Shown here one piece after another: positions 22,079-28,967 of a DNA stretch of 35,583 nt. The notes under the pieces are model-generated. The model was not told where the DNA came from. It saw only the letters and a list, made by a program, of their open reading frames with translations, and ran no database searches. Position numbers and translations under genes: made by a program. Source of the DNA: a virus; the IMG/VR virus record IMGVR_UViG_3300007735_000664, positions 1 through 35,583 of that record, one strand, 5' to 3'. The number at the start of each line of letters is the position of its first letter. Within the stretch, counting starts at the first letter, position 1.

Positions 22079-22633
22079 GTGCAACAACAAATTAAAGAAA
22101 CAAAAATTAATTCTTTAAAATCTCATCCCGAGAATCCTCGGCGTGGTGACATAGACAAGATTGTTCAATCCATTAGAGCGAACGGATTTTTTGGCGCTCT
22201 GATAGTTCAACGGTCAACGAATTATATTTTGGCGGGCAATCATCGTTGGCAAGCGGCGAAACGAGTGGGTTTGGAAACGGTGCCATGTATTTTTATTGAT
22301 GCCGATGATGCGTTGGCTCGGAGAATTTTGTTGTCGGATAACCGAACCTCGGACTTTGGTTCTTATGACACCGACAATTTGACGAACTTGTTGAAACAAG
22401 TGATGGCTGAAGATTCGTTACTTGGAACAGGTTTTGATGTGACCGACTTACAGAAGTTGATAGGCGATGTGGTTGATGAACCTAACGACAAACGAAAGCG
22501 GAACCTTGAACCTTTTCATAATTCTTATTGGTTGGTGAAGGCGCCGATTACAAGTCAAGGCGAAGTTACCGAAAAGTTGAGTATTGCTTTATCAGGTTTG
22601 GAGGGTGTGGAGGTAGTCTCCGCAACTAACTGA
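22079..22633 (+). CDS. ParB-like (ParB/Srx nuclease-fold) protein
   Basis: A 184-residue protein from GTG 22079 behind TAAGGAAAATT. Motifs: INSLKSHPENPRRGDIDKIV, then GALIVQRSTNYILAGNHRWQ with the GNHR box (here NTP/phosphate binding in ParB folds), VPCIFIDADDALARRILLSD and NRTSDFGSYD. In phages such stand-alone ParB-like domains usually sit next to DNA or RNA methyltransferases and are thought to assist DNA modification or regulation. No helix-turn-helix or dimer domain of true partition proteins follows. Here a methyltransferase-like gene overlaps by one base, and a C5-methyltransferase is close. Confidence 0.75.
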   Translation: MQQQIKETKINSLKSHPENPRRGDIDKIVQSIRANGFFGALIVQRSTNYILAGNHRWQAAKRVGLETVPCIFIDADDALARRILLSDNRTSDFGSYDTDNLTNLLKQVMAEDSLLGTGFDVTDLQKLIGDVVDEPNDKRKRNLEPFHNSYWLVKAPITSQGEVTEKLSIALSGLEGVEVVSATN

Positions 22634-23208
22634 TGAGACGCCAAGTGATGACGGAGAACTCACATCTCCGCACAAAAATCAGGATTCGGCAAGACGCCAT
22701 CAATTTGATTGGCAAAGATTCAATCAATGTTCTTGATGCGTATGCGGGTGAGGGCATCGTGTGGAATCGGATACGGAAAGAAATGCCCGACATAAAGATA
22801 ACGACTCTCGGGATAGAGAAACGAAAGTATTTGAACCCCGCAGTCATCATGGGCGACAACCGCAAAGTGATGAAAGGTTTAGATTTAAACCAATTTGATT
22901 TGATAGACCTTGATGCGTTTGGTTGCCCTTGGGAGCAGTTGGCGATTTGCGCCAAAACCGCAGTTCAAGTGCCTGTGGTTGCAACCCATATCATTGTCAC
23001 GCTTGGTCCTGTCCCTAAACCGTTGCTTGCAATGGCAGGGATTCCCGACGAATGGTGTGACAGACGAAAGGTTCCGCAAGCCCTGTTTAACCGTTGGCGT
23101 TGGGAGTGGTGGGAGAACTATTGCGCCAATCTTGGCTATAAACAGACAAGTTACGAGATTCATTTGGATAAGTCGGCAGTCAAGAGGTACGAACTTTTGA
23201 CGGCTTGA
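22633..23208 (+). CDS. Rossmann methyltransferase-like protein, Trm1-like
   Basis: A 191-residue protein with a SAM-dependent methyltransferase fold. Motif I reads VLDAYAGEGIVW, a following acidic strand IEKRKYL marks the SAM ribose site, and motif IV reads FDLIDLDAFGCPWEQL, recalling the DLDPFGSP box of Trm1-type tRNA guanine methyltransferases. The C-terminal part is Trp-rich (WRWEWWENYC). It is much shorter than Trm1, so the substrate may be different RNA or DNA. It starts at ATG 22633 overlapping the ParB-like stop. SAM-binding character is fairly clear; the Trm1 link is tentative. Confidence 0.55.
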   Translation: MRRQVMTENSHLRTKIRIRQDAINLIGKDSINVLDAYAGEGIVWNRIRKEMPDIKITTLGIEKRKYLNPAVIMGDNRKVMKGLDLNQFDLIDLDAFGCPWEQLAICAKTAVQVPVVATHIIVTLGPVPKPLLAMAGIPDEWCDRRKVPQALFNRWRWEWWENYCANLGYKQTSYEIHLDKSAVKRYELLTA

Positions 23209-23231
23209 CAATGCTTGCATTGGGCTATACG
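23205..23231 (+). promoter_or_regulatory. Possible promoter TTGACA-N15-TATACG
   Basis: A perfect TTGACA (23205-23210) is followed after a short 15-base spacer by TATACG (23226-23231). Spacing is below optimum, so strength is doubtful. A GGAGG ribosome binding site (23231-23235) follows directly for the TTG-started gene. Confidence 0.4.
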
Positions 23232-23242
23232 GAGGTGTATTG

Positions 23243-23455
23243 TTGCAACCAATCATTATGAGCGCTACAGACCCAACAGAAATATTGAGCCACAAACTCG
23301 CAGAGGCATTGAACGAGAACGAGTCGTTGCGGGTTGCTTGTCGTGGTTTAGCAGAGCAGTTGGAAGCGGCTGAAGAAATCATCATGCGTTTGCAATCAAA
23401 AGATTTAACTTGGGAATCCCCAACAGAAACGGTGCATCATTTAAATCATCATTAA
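23243..23455 (+). CDS. Small coiled-coil protein
   Basis: About 70 residues from TTG 23243, seven bases after GGAGG; ATG 23258 is an alternative without a ribosome binding site. The protein is one long acidic coiled coil (ILSHKLAEALNENESLRVAC, then LAEQLEAAEEIIMRLQSK), with a His-rich end. It begins the transcription unit of the C5-methyltransferase. No family or function recognised. Confidence 0.5.
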   Translation: MQPIIMSATDPTEILSHKLAEALNENESLRVACRGLAEQLEAAEEIIMRLQSKDLTWESPTETVHHLNHH

Positions 23456-23479
23456 GTATTTTTAGAAAGGAAATGAAAG

Positions 23480-24556
23480 GTGAAATTCATTGAGTTGTTC
23501 GCAGGTATCGGCGGATTTCGGTTAGGGTTGGAGCGCTCAGGACACACTTGTGTTTGGGCAAATGAATGGAATGAGAAAGCGGGAAGGATTTATGGCAAAA
23601 ATTTCGGAGAACGACCCGACGGACGAGACATTAAGTCTCTTTCCGAACGAGACATTCCAGACGCAGATATCATTTGTGGAGGATTTCCTTGTGCCACTTT
23701 TAGCGTTGCTGGAAAGCGAACAGGATTCTCCTTGGAAGACACTAGAGGCACACTCGCTTTTGAAATGTTTAGACTTGCTCGGGATAAAAGAATACCTTAT
23801 ATCTTCTTTGAGAATGTCAAAGGACTCCTCAACCACGACGGAGGAAAAACCTTTGAAGTCATCCTCCAAGTCTTGGATGACATGGGGTATGACTGTCAAT
23901 GGGAGTTGCTTGACAGCCAAAACTTCGGAGTCCCACAACACCGAGAAAGGATTTTTGTTATCGCAAATCTTAGAGGAAAACCCCGACCCAAAGTATTTCC
24001 TCTCGGAATCCTCAGTGGAAGCGCTGTTGAGAAGAACGAACAAAAACATAGAGGAAGGGAGGGGTTTTTTTCCGACATTTCTCCGACCTTAGACGCCCAC
24101 TACAACCATACGGGCGGAGGCGCACGACCTTATGTAGTTGAAATGGAAAGCCGTCGTGACAAGGAAATGAGAACTTACGAAAATGGAATTGTGCCAACGA
24201 TTACGGCGCAATGGGGTACAGGTGGAGGCAACATCGCCTATGTACGCCCGATGTTAGATGTTTCTCGGTTTAACAAAAGCCCAAATGGGCGAATGATAAA
24301 AGAACACGACGAACCGATGTATTGCATGACCGCCCAAGACCGTCACGGCGTACAGATTGGCAACGAGAACCTTTTTTGGATTAGGAAACTGACTCCTTTG
24401 GAATGTGAAAGACTTCAAGGATTGCCCGATAATTGGACAGAATTTTACGACGATGGAAGCAAGGTACCGAATCATCAGAGATATGAGCGGTGCGGACGCA
24501 CGGTAACAATCCCCGTGATTGAAGCAATAGGAAGAAAATTGCATGATTCCTACTAA
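23480..24556 (+). CDS. C5-cytosine DNA methyltransferase with altered motif X
   Basis: A 358-residue C5-cytosine methyltransferase. Motif I FAGIGGFRLGLE (7-18), motif IV GGFPCATFS with nucleophile Cys71, motif VI ENV (111-113), motif VIII QHRER (153-157) and motif IX-like RKLTPLECERLQGLPDNW (302-319) are present. The target recognition region (about 180-300) has repeated PTLDAHYNH / PTITAQWG / YCMTAQDRHG elements. Motif X reads RCGRTVTIPV instead of the usual GNSV: Arg340 replaces Asn. A Lys at this Asn is reported to allow use of carboxy-SAM in a related enzyme. The next gene, a CmoA homologue, overlaps by 14 bases. Start at GTG 23480 (GAAAGG upstream). Product 5-methylcytosine or a carboxymethyl derivative is open. 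Confidence 0.92.
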   Translation: MKFIELFAGIGGFRLGLERSGHTCVWANEWNEKAGRIYGKNFGERPDGRDIKSLSERDIPDADIICGGFPCATFSVAGKRTGFSLEDTRGTLAFEMFRLARDKRIPYIFFENVKGLLNHDGGKTFEVILQVLDDMGYDCQWELLDSQNFGVPQHRERIFVIANLRGKPRPKVFPLGILSGSAVEKNEQKHRGREGFFSDISPTLDAHYNHTGGGARPYVVEMESRRDKEMRTYENGIVPTITAQWGTGGGNIAYVRPMLDVSRFNKSPNGRMIKEHDEPMYCMTAQDRHGVQIGNENLFWIRKLTPLECERLQGLPDNWTEFYDDGSKVPNHQRYERCGRTVTIPVIEAIGRKLHDSY

Positions 24557-25199
24557 CGGATTTTCTTTTGAAACAATAGAAAACTTTGACGAACACATCG
24601 CTCAATCAATCCCGAACTATGACCTCTTGGTTCAATCCATTGTTTCTTTGGCGCCATACTTCCTGACACCCGAGCCTGCAATCATTGATTTAGGTTGCTC
24701 AACAGGAAAACTACTTGAAGCAATCCCTTTTGAGGGACGGAAACTCGGTTACGACAAATCAGAAAACTTACTACCCACCTCACACGGCAAAACAAGTTAT
24801 ATGTTGAGAGACATAACAACTGTCAGCAGTTTCGTTGATGCGTCCATCGTTTTATCCATTTTTACGATGCAATTCATAGACCGTCAAAAACGCCAAAATT
24901 TGTTGAATCAAATCTATTCCTGTTTGGTTGATGGTGGGGCGTTCATTTGGGCAGAAAAGGTTTACGCAGACAATTCGTATTGGGAGCATCTGTTTACTTC
25001 TGCTCATTACGATTTCAAACGAAAATCTTTTAGCGCTCAAGAAATTTTAGACAAAGAACAAGATTTGAGGAGCGTGATGCGTTTGCAAACTTCAGACGAG
25101 AACAAAGAAATGGCTTGGAAAGCAGGTTTCAGGAGGAGCGCTTTGTTGTGGAAGTTTTTTAACTTTGAATGTCATGTATTCGTGAAAAACGGGATTTAA
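24543..25199 (+). CDS. CmoA-like carboxy-SAM synthase/methyltransferase homologue
   Basis: A 218-residue class I SAM enzyme. It follows E. coli CmoA along most of its length: an N-terminal HIAQSIPNYD (CmoA RSVPGYS), SAM motif IIDLGCSTG (47-55), VLSIFTMQFIDRQKRQNLL (103-121; CmoA NFTLQFLEPSERQALL), AEKVYADN (137-144), YDFKRKSFSAQEI and AGFRRSALLWKFFNF (194-208). CmoA turns SAM and prephenate into carboxy-SAM for tRNA wobble uridine modification. No CmoB homologue is seen. The position of CmoA Arg199, which binds the carboxylate, is Glu172 here in my alignment, so carboxy-SAM synthesis is not assured. Overlap with the C5-methyltransferase gene suggests joint action. Confidence 0.75.
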   Translation: MIPTNGFSFETIENFDEHIAQSIPNYDLLVQSIVSLAPYFLTPEPAIIDLGCSTGKLLEAIPFEGRKLGYDKSENLLPTSHGKTSYMLRDITTVSSFVDASIVLSIFTMQFIDRQKRQNLLNQIYSCLVDGGAFIWAEKVYADNSYWEHLFTSAHYDFKRKSFSAQEILDKEQDLRSVMRLQTSDENKEMAWKAGFRRSALLWKFFNFECHVFVKNGI

Positions 25200-25203
25200 A
25201 TTT

Positions 25204-25968
25204 ATGCCCTTGTTGACACAAAACAGCGACTTGAAACCACACCACATTTTTAATTGGACAATTCCCGCTTGGTACATTCGTCGTGAAGACGGCTCAATCT
25301 TCAAAACCTGCCCGAACGCAGGCATCTGCGCCAAACTTTGTTACGCCCGTAACGGCACCTACCTCTTCTCCAATGTTTTGAAAGCCCACACCCGCAACCT
25401 CATGTTCGTTTTAGAAAACGAAACAGGGTGGTTTGATGCGATGAACACCGAATTGAAATCTAAAAGAATGAAACCCAAACAACCACGCCTTTTGCCTGAC
25501 GGTTTAAGTTTTGATGACCTTGACCCTTGGATGAGGTCATGGTTTGAATCAGGTCATCCCGCCATCCGCATACATGATGCAGGCGATTTCTACGACGAAC
25601 ATTATCTACGATTGTGGATAAAATTAGCGGAAGAAAACCCTCAACTTTTGTTCTATGCCTACACAAAAGAGGTGGCAATGTTCAAAGCCTTCGGGGTATT
25701 CCCAATCAACTTTCGGTACCTGTTTTCAACGGGCGGTTTACAGGACGATTTAATAACCGCCGATGACAGACACGCCGATGTTTTCCCGACACTTGATGCG
25801 ATGATTCAAGCAAATTACTCAAGCCAAGACGCTAGTGATTTGTTGGCAATCATGTTGCCGACCAACCGAATCGGAATAACCGCCAACAATATCCCTCATT
25901 TCAACAAAAAACTTGCAGGAAAAACTTTCAGTGAGTACGGAAAGAAAAATAATGCCACGACCAACTAA
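25204..25968 (+). CDS. Gp88-like phage protein with Cys cluster
   Basis: A 254-residue protein resembling the phage Gene product 88 family: IFNWTIPAWYI near the start, a Cys cluster CPNAGICAKLCYARNGTY (Cys at about residues 38, 44, 48), then AIRIHDAGDFYDEHYLRLW and LLFYAYTKEVAMF. The Cys spacing and the barrel-like alternation of strands and helices recall radical-SAM enzymes, and I think a metal or iron-sulphur cofactor is likely, but chemistry is unproven. It starts four bases after the CmoA-like gene, so it may belong to the same modification pathway. The family is known in mycobacteriophages without an assigned function. Confidence 0.65.
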   Translation: MPLLTQNSDLKPHHIFNWTIPAWYIRREDGSIFKTCPNAGICAKLCYARNGTYLFSNVLKAHTRNLMFVLENETGWFDAMNTELKSKRMKPKQPRLLPDGLSFDDLDPWMRSWFESGHPAIRIHDAGDFYDEHYLRLWIKLAEENPQLLFYAYTKEVAMFKAFGVFPINFRYLFSTGGLQDDLITADDRHADVFPTLDAMIQANYSSQDASDLLAIMLPTNRIGITANNIPHFNKKLAGKTFSEYGKKNNATTN

Positions 25969-26242
25969 AGAACCTCGGTTTGTTTCGTTTCTTTCCCCGA
26001 TTCCTTTGATGCGTTTATTCCGAGAACAAGAATCCAACGCCGAGATAGCAGAAAAGTTGCAAATCAATGCAACAACAGTTTCAAATTATCGGAACAATAA
26101 AGTTTTGATTAGATATGGCGTAGCAGATGAGTTGGCTTGCAGGTTGGGTTTACACCCGTCAAGTATTTGGGGTGAAGAATGGGTGAGAATCATTGAATCT
26201 AAACCCCGCACGACCAAGAAAAAAGCGAGGCGTTTGAACTAA
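25952..26242 (+). CDS. Small HTH DNA-binding protein
   Basis: A 96-residue protein starting at ATG 25952 inside the end of the previous gene. A helix-turn-helix is visible (NAEIAEKLQINATTVSNYRN), followed by RYGVADELACRLGLHPSSIW as in Cro/C1-type or WhiD-like regulators, and a basic Lys/Arg-rich tail (TTKKKARRLN). It may regulate the modification or accessory genes. An upstream in-frame TTG/ATG extension to 25913 is less likely because it lies deep in the neighbour and lacks a ribosome binding site. Confidence 0.6.
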   Translation: MPRPTKEPRFVSFLSPIPLMRLFREQESNAEIAEKLQINATTVSNYRNNKVLIRYGVADELACRLGLHPSSIWGEEWVRIIESKPRTTKKKARRLN

Positions 26243-26256
26243 GGTCGCTTGTCCCT

Positions 26257-26400
26257 ATGAGGATTCAAGACCTACTCAACGCTCTCAAATTTCTACAAAA
26301 AACTTATGTAGGCAGGGGCGACGAAGAGGCTTTAATTCAAACAATAGACGCTCTCAACCGTGAAATAGCGAGACGCCAAAAAGACAAGGCGAAATCGTGA
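26257..26400 (+). CDS. Small hypothetical protein
   Basis: A 47-residue helical protein from ATG 26257 (MRIQDLLNALKFLQKTYVGR) with a charged C-terminal helix (ALNREIARRQKDKAKS). It fills the gap between two other genes and overlaps the next one by four bases (GTGA). The upstream AAGG is weak as a ribosome binding site. Function unknown. Confidence 0.5.
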   Translation: MRIQDLLNALKFLQKTYVGRGDEEALIQTIDALNREIARRQKDKAKS

Positions 26401-26582
26401 AAGGGTCAATGAGATGGATTTGGGTTTACAGCGTAGATGGCGTTGATGAACGAAACCGTCCCACCAAAAAATCGTTGTCGTGTGAAACAAGCAATCACGG
26501 AGGAATCAGAACCTATGTCAGATTCATCGCCCCAAAAGGCTATGTGTATGGCAGGTGTATGTGTTCAAGTCAATCTCAATAA
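26397..26582 (+). CDS. Small hypothetical protein
   Basis: A 61-residue frame from GTG 26397, or 57 residues from ATG 26409, which has AAAGGG upstream. It encodes a Trp/Tyr-containing, basic protein (MRWIWVYSVDGVDERNRPTK, then TYVRFIAPKGYVYGRCMC). It resembles short phage proteins of unknown role. An alternative frame over the same bases would lengthen the next gene; I prefer this one because it leaves a normal start for the next gene at 26599. Confidence 0.4.
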   Translation: MKGSMRWIWVYSVDGVDERNRPTKKSLSCETSNHGGIRTYVRFIAPKGYVYGRCMCSSQSQ

Positions 26583-26598
26583 ATTTGAAAGACAAAAA

Positions 26599-27249
26599 AT
26601 GAGCAATTATCTAAATGTGAATATCCCAACTTTTTTTGCGGGACTTGACTCAGGGTTTCTTTACGACGGTGACCCGTCGCCTAAAAACGAAATGATTCCC
26701 GTAGAAGTATTCGCTTTCACTTCTATTCCGCAAAGGTGTGGTTTATTTAGCGTGATGACCGAGTATGGAACTCAACACGCTCGGGTGCCGATTCATTACC
26801 TTTGGTCGCTTGAAACCGACAAGTACAGCGCCTACCCGTTGGATTGGATTCAACTTTGGGACTCTATTTCTTATTATGCGTCCGTCACAATTCTTGAATA
26901 CTGCAAAAATCGGGCGGCGATGATTTGGTTGAAAGACCACACTCAACACCAAGGCAAATATCTTTTCACGATTGATTGGTGTCTCGGTCCACAGTATTCA
27001 AACGGATACGGGGAGTACGCCGCAGGGCATAAATGTGGTCATGTGTTTCAGGGCGAAGGTGGACAATATTTCATCCAACCGAATAACCGAATCCTTTGGA
27101 TGGACGGCGGGAGTTGGATTACGAAAACCTTGGAGAAACCTGATTGGAAGATTTTTAGCCAAGAGTTCTCATGCGAACACACAGGAAGCCGTTGGGTGAG
27201 TGAATCGGACGAAGAACTCTATTTTTACACCTTCAAGGAGCGCACCTAG
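26599..27249 (+). CDS. Hypothetical protein, Trp/Tyr-rich
   Basis: A 216-residue protein from ATG 26599 (MSNYLNVNIPTFFAGLDSGF). It is rich in Trp, Tyr and acidic residues, with segments such as WSLETDKYSAYPLDWIQLWD, YGEYAAGHKCGHVFQGEGGQ and DGGSWITKTLEKPDWKIF. I recognise no domain or catalytic motif. The frame is open upstream to 26437, but that part overlaps another small gene and has no good ribosome binding site. Its position after HTH and small genes marks it as an accessory gene. Confidence 0.6.
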   Translation: MSNYLNVNIPTFFAGLDSGFLYDGDPSPKNEMIPVEVFAFTSIPQRCGLFSVMTEYGTQHARVPIHYLWSLETDKYSAYPLDWIQLWDSISYYASVTILEYCKNRAAMIWLKDHTQHQGKYLFTIDWCLGPQYSNGYGEYAAGHKCGHVFQGEGGQYFIQPNNRILWMDGGSWITKTLEKPDWKIFSQEFSCEHTGSRWVSESDEELYFYTFKERT

Positions 27250-27252
27250 CCC

Positions 27253-27408
27253 ATGACCGATTCTGACCCGAAAGAGCCTGAAATGGCTCAAATGATGGAT
27301 TTCAGCACCCTTTGCCCGCATTGTTATGGGGCGATGCGACCCGAACACGCCCATTATCGGTGCCATAACTGCGGGGAGCGGGATTCTTGTTGTGAGGGGA
27401 TTTATTAA
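27253..27408 (+). CDS. Small zinc-ribbon protein
   Basis: A 51-residue protein from ATG 27253 with paired cysteines CPHC and CHNC about 18 residues apart and extra Cys near the end (DSCCEGIY), typical of a zinc ribbon. The N-terminus is acidic. It ends four bases before a strong promoter. Several other small Cys-pair proteins lie in this phage (13426, 16559, 29303, 30479). Function unknown. Confidence 0.55.
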   Translation: MTDSDPKEPEMAQMMDFSTLCPHCYGAMRPEHAHYRCHNCGERDSCCEGIY

Positions 27409-27411
27409 AGA

Positions 27412-27440
27412 TTGACATTCGGGCTAAACCTCGCTATAGT
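27412..27440 (+). promoter_or_regulatory. Strong promoter TTGACA-N17-TATAGT giving a leaderless transcript
   Basis: Perfect TTGACA (27412-27417), 17-base spacer and TATAGT (27435-27440). The next GTG start begins seven bases after the -10 (27447), where transcription is expected to begin, and there is no Shine-Dalgarno sequence, so the message is probably leaderless. Confidence 0.75.
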
Positions 27441-27446
27441 TAAATC

Positions 27447-28709
27447 GTGGACGAGACACGACAGACGATGATTCAGCCCGCTTATTTACTTGGTGAACTT
27501 CTTGCCAAAGAAAAAAAACTCGCTAAGCGTTGCCAAAAACTCGGTGTTGAAGCCCCGAAGGTAATCATCTTGAGGCAGTTCGTCCAAAAAATTACCGACG
27601 ACATTGGTTGGGACAAGTTTGAGCCGATGTTTGAATATGAAGTTGTCGGCGTCAACCCTGTTCTCGCAGGTGGATGGCAGATTGTGGCGAGCGTTCAGCA
27701 CACAGACATCGGCAACATCGTCAAGGTTGCCCCAAAATTCCAAGAAACTTTCACCCAAAACCTTTTCAACGCTCCTGACACTTGTGAGCATTGCAACAAG
27801 AACCGCAACAGAAAATTGACCATCGTGGTTCAAGACGCCGAAGGCAAGATGTTCAGGGTCGGCACAGATTGCCTCAAAGATTTTACAGGACACAACTTGC
27901 CCGCCGTTTGGGAAACATTTGAAGACGATGTTGACCTTGAGAACCTCGGCGGTGGCGGTTACAGAGAATATGACTTGACTCAAGTAATCACGCTCGCTTA
28001 CGCCACTCAAAGACTCAGGGGTTGGAAGGGCGCTCAGACGGAGTTCGGTAAACCAACTTACCAAATGGTGCAAGAAGCCCTCGCAAAATGCACCTGTGTT
28101 CGTCAGACAACGGGTTTACCGACGGGTGATTGCCCTCGTTGCCTCATCGTGCCGAACGAGGCAGATGCAGAGAAAGCAGGCAAGGCGATTGAGTGGATTG
28201 CCCAAACAACTGAAGAGACGGGCTACATCGCAAACTTGAGGGTGGCGGTGTTGACTCTCGCTTTCAAGAAAAACTTCCCTCTCATCGTTTCTCTCATCAG
28301 GGGTTACGACAACTTCATCAATGGTGAGGCTCAAAAAAAGATTTGGGAAGCCGAGAAAAAACTTCGTGACGAGGCTAAGGCTTTAGAGGTGAAGGTGCCT
28401 TGCCCTGACGGTAAACAGCGAATCGTCGGTGAGATTGTCAAGTTAGGTGTCAGCGAAAACGCTTACGGTGTTCGTCAAGTGATGACGGTTAAGGATGCGA
28501 AAGGTTTCAAGGTGTGGGGTACGGTGCCTACCGCCCTTGCTGACGCTGAGGTTGGCGACAAGGTGGAGTTCAACGCTGAGGTGACCCGCTCGGATAAGGA
28601 TGAGTGCTTTGGTTTCTTTAAGCGCCCAACCAAGGCGTTGTTAAACGGTGTCAAGCCCGTTGAAGGAAAGGTTTTGGTTGATGCGACAGGCGGTGACGAA
28701 GAGTTCTGA
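27447..28709 (+). CDS. Large Cys-motif phage/plasmid-type hypothetical protein
   Basis: A 420-residue protein from GTG 27447. The first 100 residues are helical and beta mixed; then CEHCNKNRNRKLTIVV and VGTDCLKDFTGH form a likely zinc site (CxxC...C). A second Cys group lies around residues 213-230 (KCTCVRQ, GDCPRCL). The last 100 residues resemble an OB-like beta domain (GEIVKLGVSENAYGVRQVMT, then WGTVPTALADAEVGDKVEF and DECFGFFKRPTKA). Proteins with the same CxxC/DCL pattern are, from memory, widespread on actinobacterial plasmids and phages. Function is unknown; nucleic acid binding is plausible. Strong, leaderless expression suggests an early and abundant product. Confidence 0.65.
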   Translation: MDETRQTMIQPAYLLGELLAKEKKLAKRCQKLGVEAPKVIILRQFVQKITDDIGWDKFEPMFEYEVVGVNPVLAGGWQIVASVQHTDIGNIVKVAPKFQETFTQNLFNAPDTCEHCNKNRNRKLTIVVQDAEGKMFRVGTDCLKDFTGHNLPAVWETFEDDVDLENLGGGGYREYDLTQVITLAYATQRLRGWKGAQTEFGKPTYQMVQEALAKCTCVRQTTGLPTGDCPRCLIVPNEADAEKAGKAIEWIAQTTEETGYIANLRVAVLTLAFKKNFPLIVSLIRGYDNFINGEAQKKIWEAEKKLRDEAKALEVKVPCPDGKQRIVGEIVKLGVSENAYGVRQVMTVKDAKGFKVWGTVPTALADAEVGDKVEFNAEVTRSDKDECFGFFKRPTKALLNGVKPVEGKVLVDATGGDEEF

Positions 28710-28713
28710 AGAC

Positions 28714-28742
28714 TTGACTTAGGTTTAGTCATTAGATATAAT
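28714..28742 (+). promoter_or_regulatory. Promoter TTGACT-N17-TATAAT with strong leader
   Basis: TTGACT (28714-28719), 17-base spacer and consensus TATAAT (28737-28742). The leader TGTCCGAAGGGAGGGCAAATG matches that at 18650-18667 in all but one base over the last 21, giving a strong GGGAGGG ribosome binding site. It drives the small-gene cluster 28766-30981. Confidence 0.75.
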
Positions 28743-28765
28743 GAAAGTGTCCGAAGGGAGGGCAA

Positions 28766-28966
28766 ATGGTTGAAGGGATGACAATAAAGGATTTCTTTCA
28801 ATGGGGCGTTTACGAAGGCGCCAAAAAGTATGACAAAAAAATGCTCAAGAAATATATCAAGTTTTATTTTCTTGAAAAGAAGTATGAAACTTACGAAGAA
28901 ATGATGAGAGCAAGATGGGCGTTGGAAGTTTACAGCAAACTACTTTTACCAAAGGCGGTGATTTGA
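28766..28966 (+). CDS. Small hypothetical protein, Lys/Tyr-rich
   Basis: A 66-residue basic, helical protein from ATG 28766 with GGGAGGGC directly upstream. It is unusually rich in Lys, Tyr and Phe (KKYDKKMLKKYIKFYFLEKK) and has no cysteine. As first gene of a strongly expressed early-type operon and small and basic, it could be a host-takeover protein; this is inference. No family recognised. Confidence 0.6.
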   Translation: MVEGMTIKDFFQWGVYEGAKKYDKKMLKKYIKFYFLEKKYETYEEMMRARWALEVYSKLLLPKAVI

Positions 28967-28967
28967 A

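Noticed and set aside
23537-24049. A 170-codon minus-strand frame opposite the C5-methyltransferase
   Set aside because: Antisense to a gene with intact motifs, in a phage with otherwise only + strand genes; no recognisable domain.
26437-26598. Upstream extension of the 216-residue protein to ATG 26437
   Set aside because: It overlaps another small frame, has no ribosome binding site and reads as irregular sequence; ATG 26599 is a better start.
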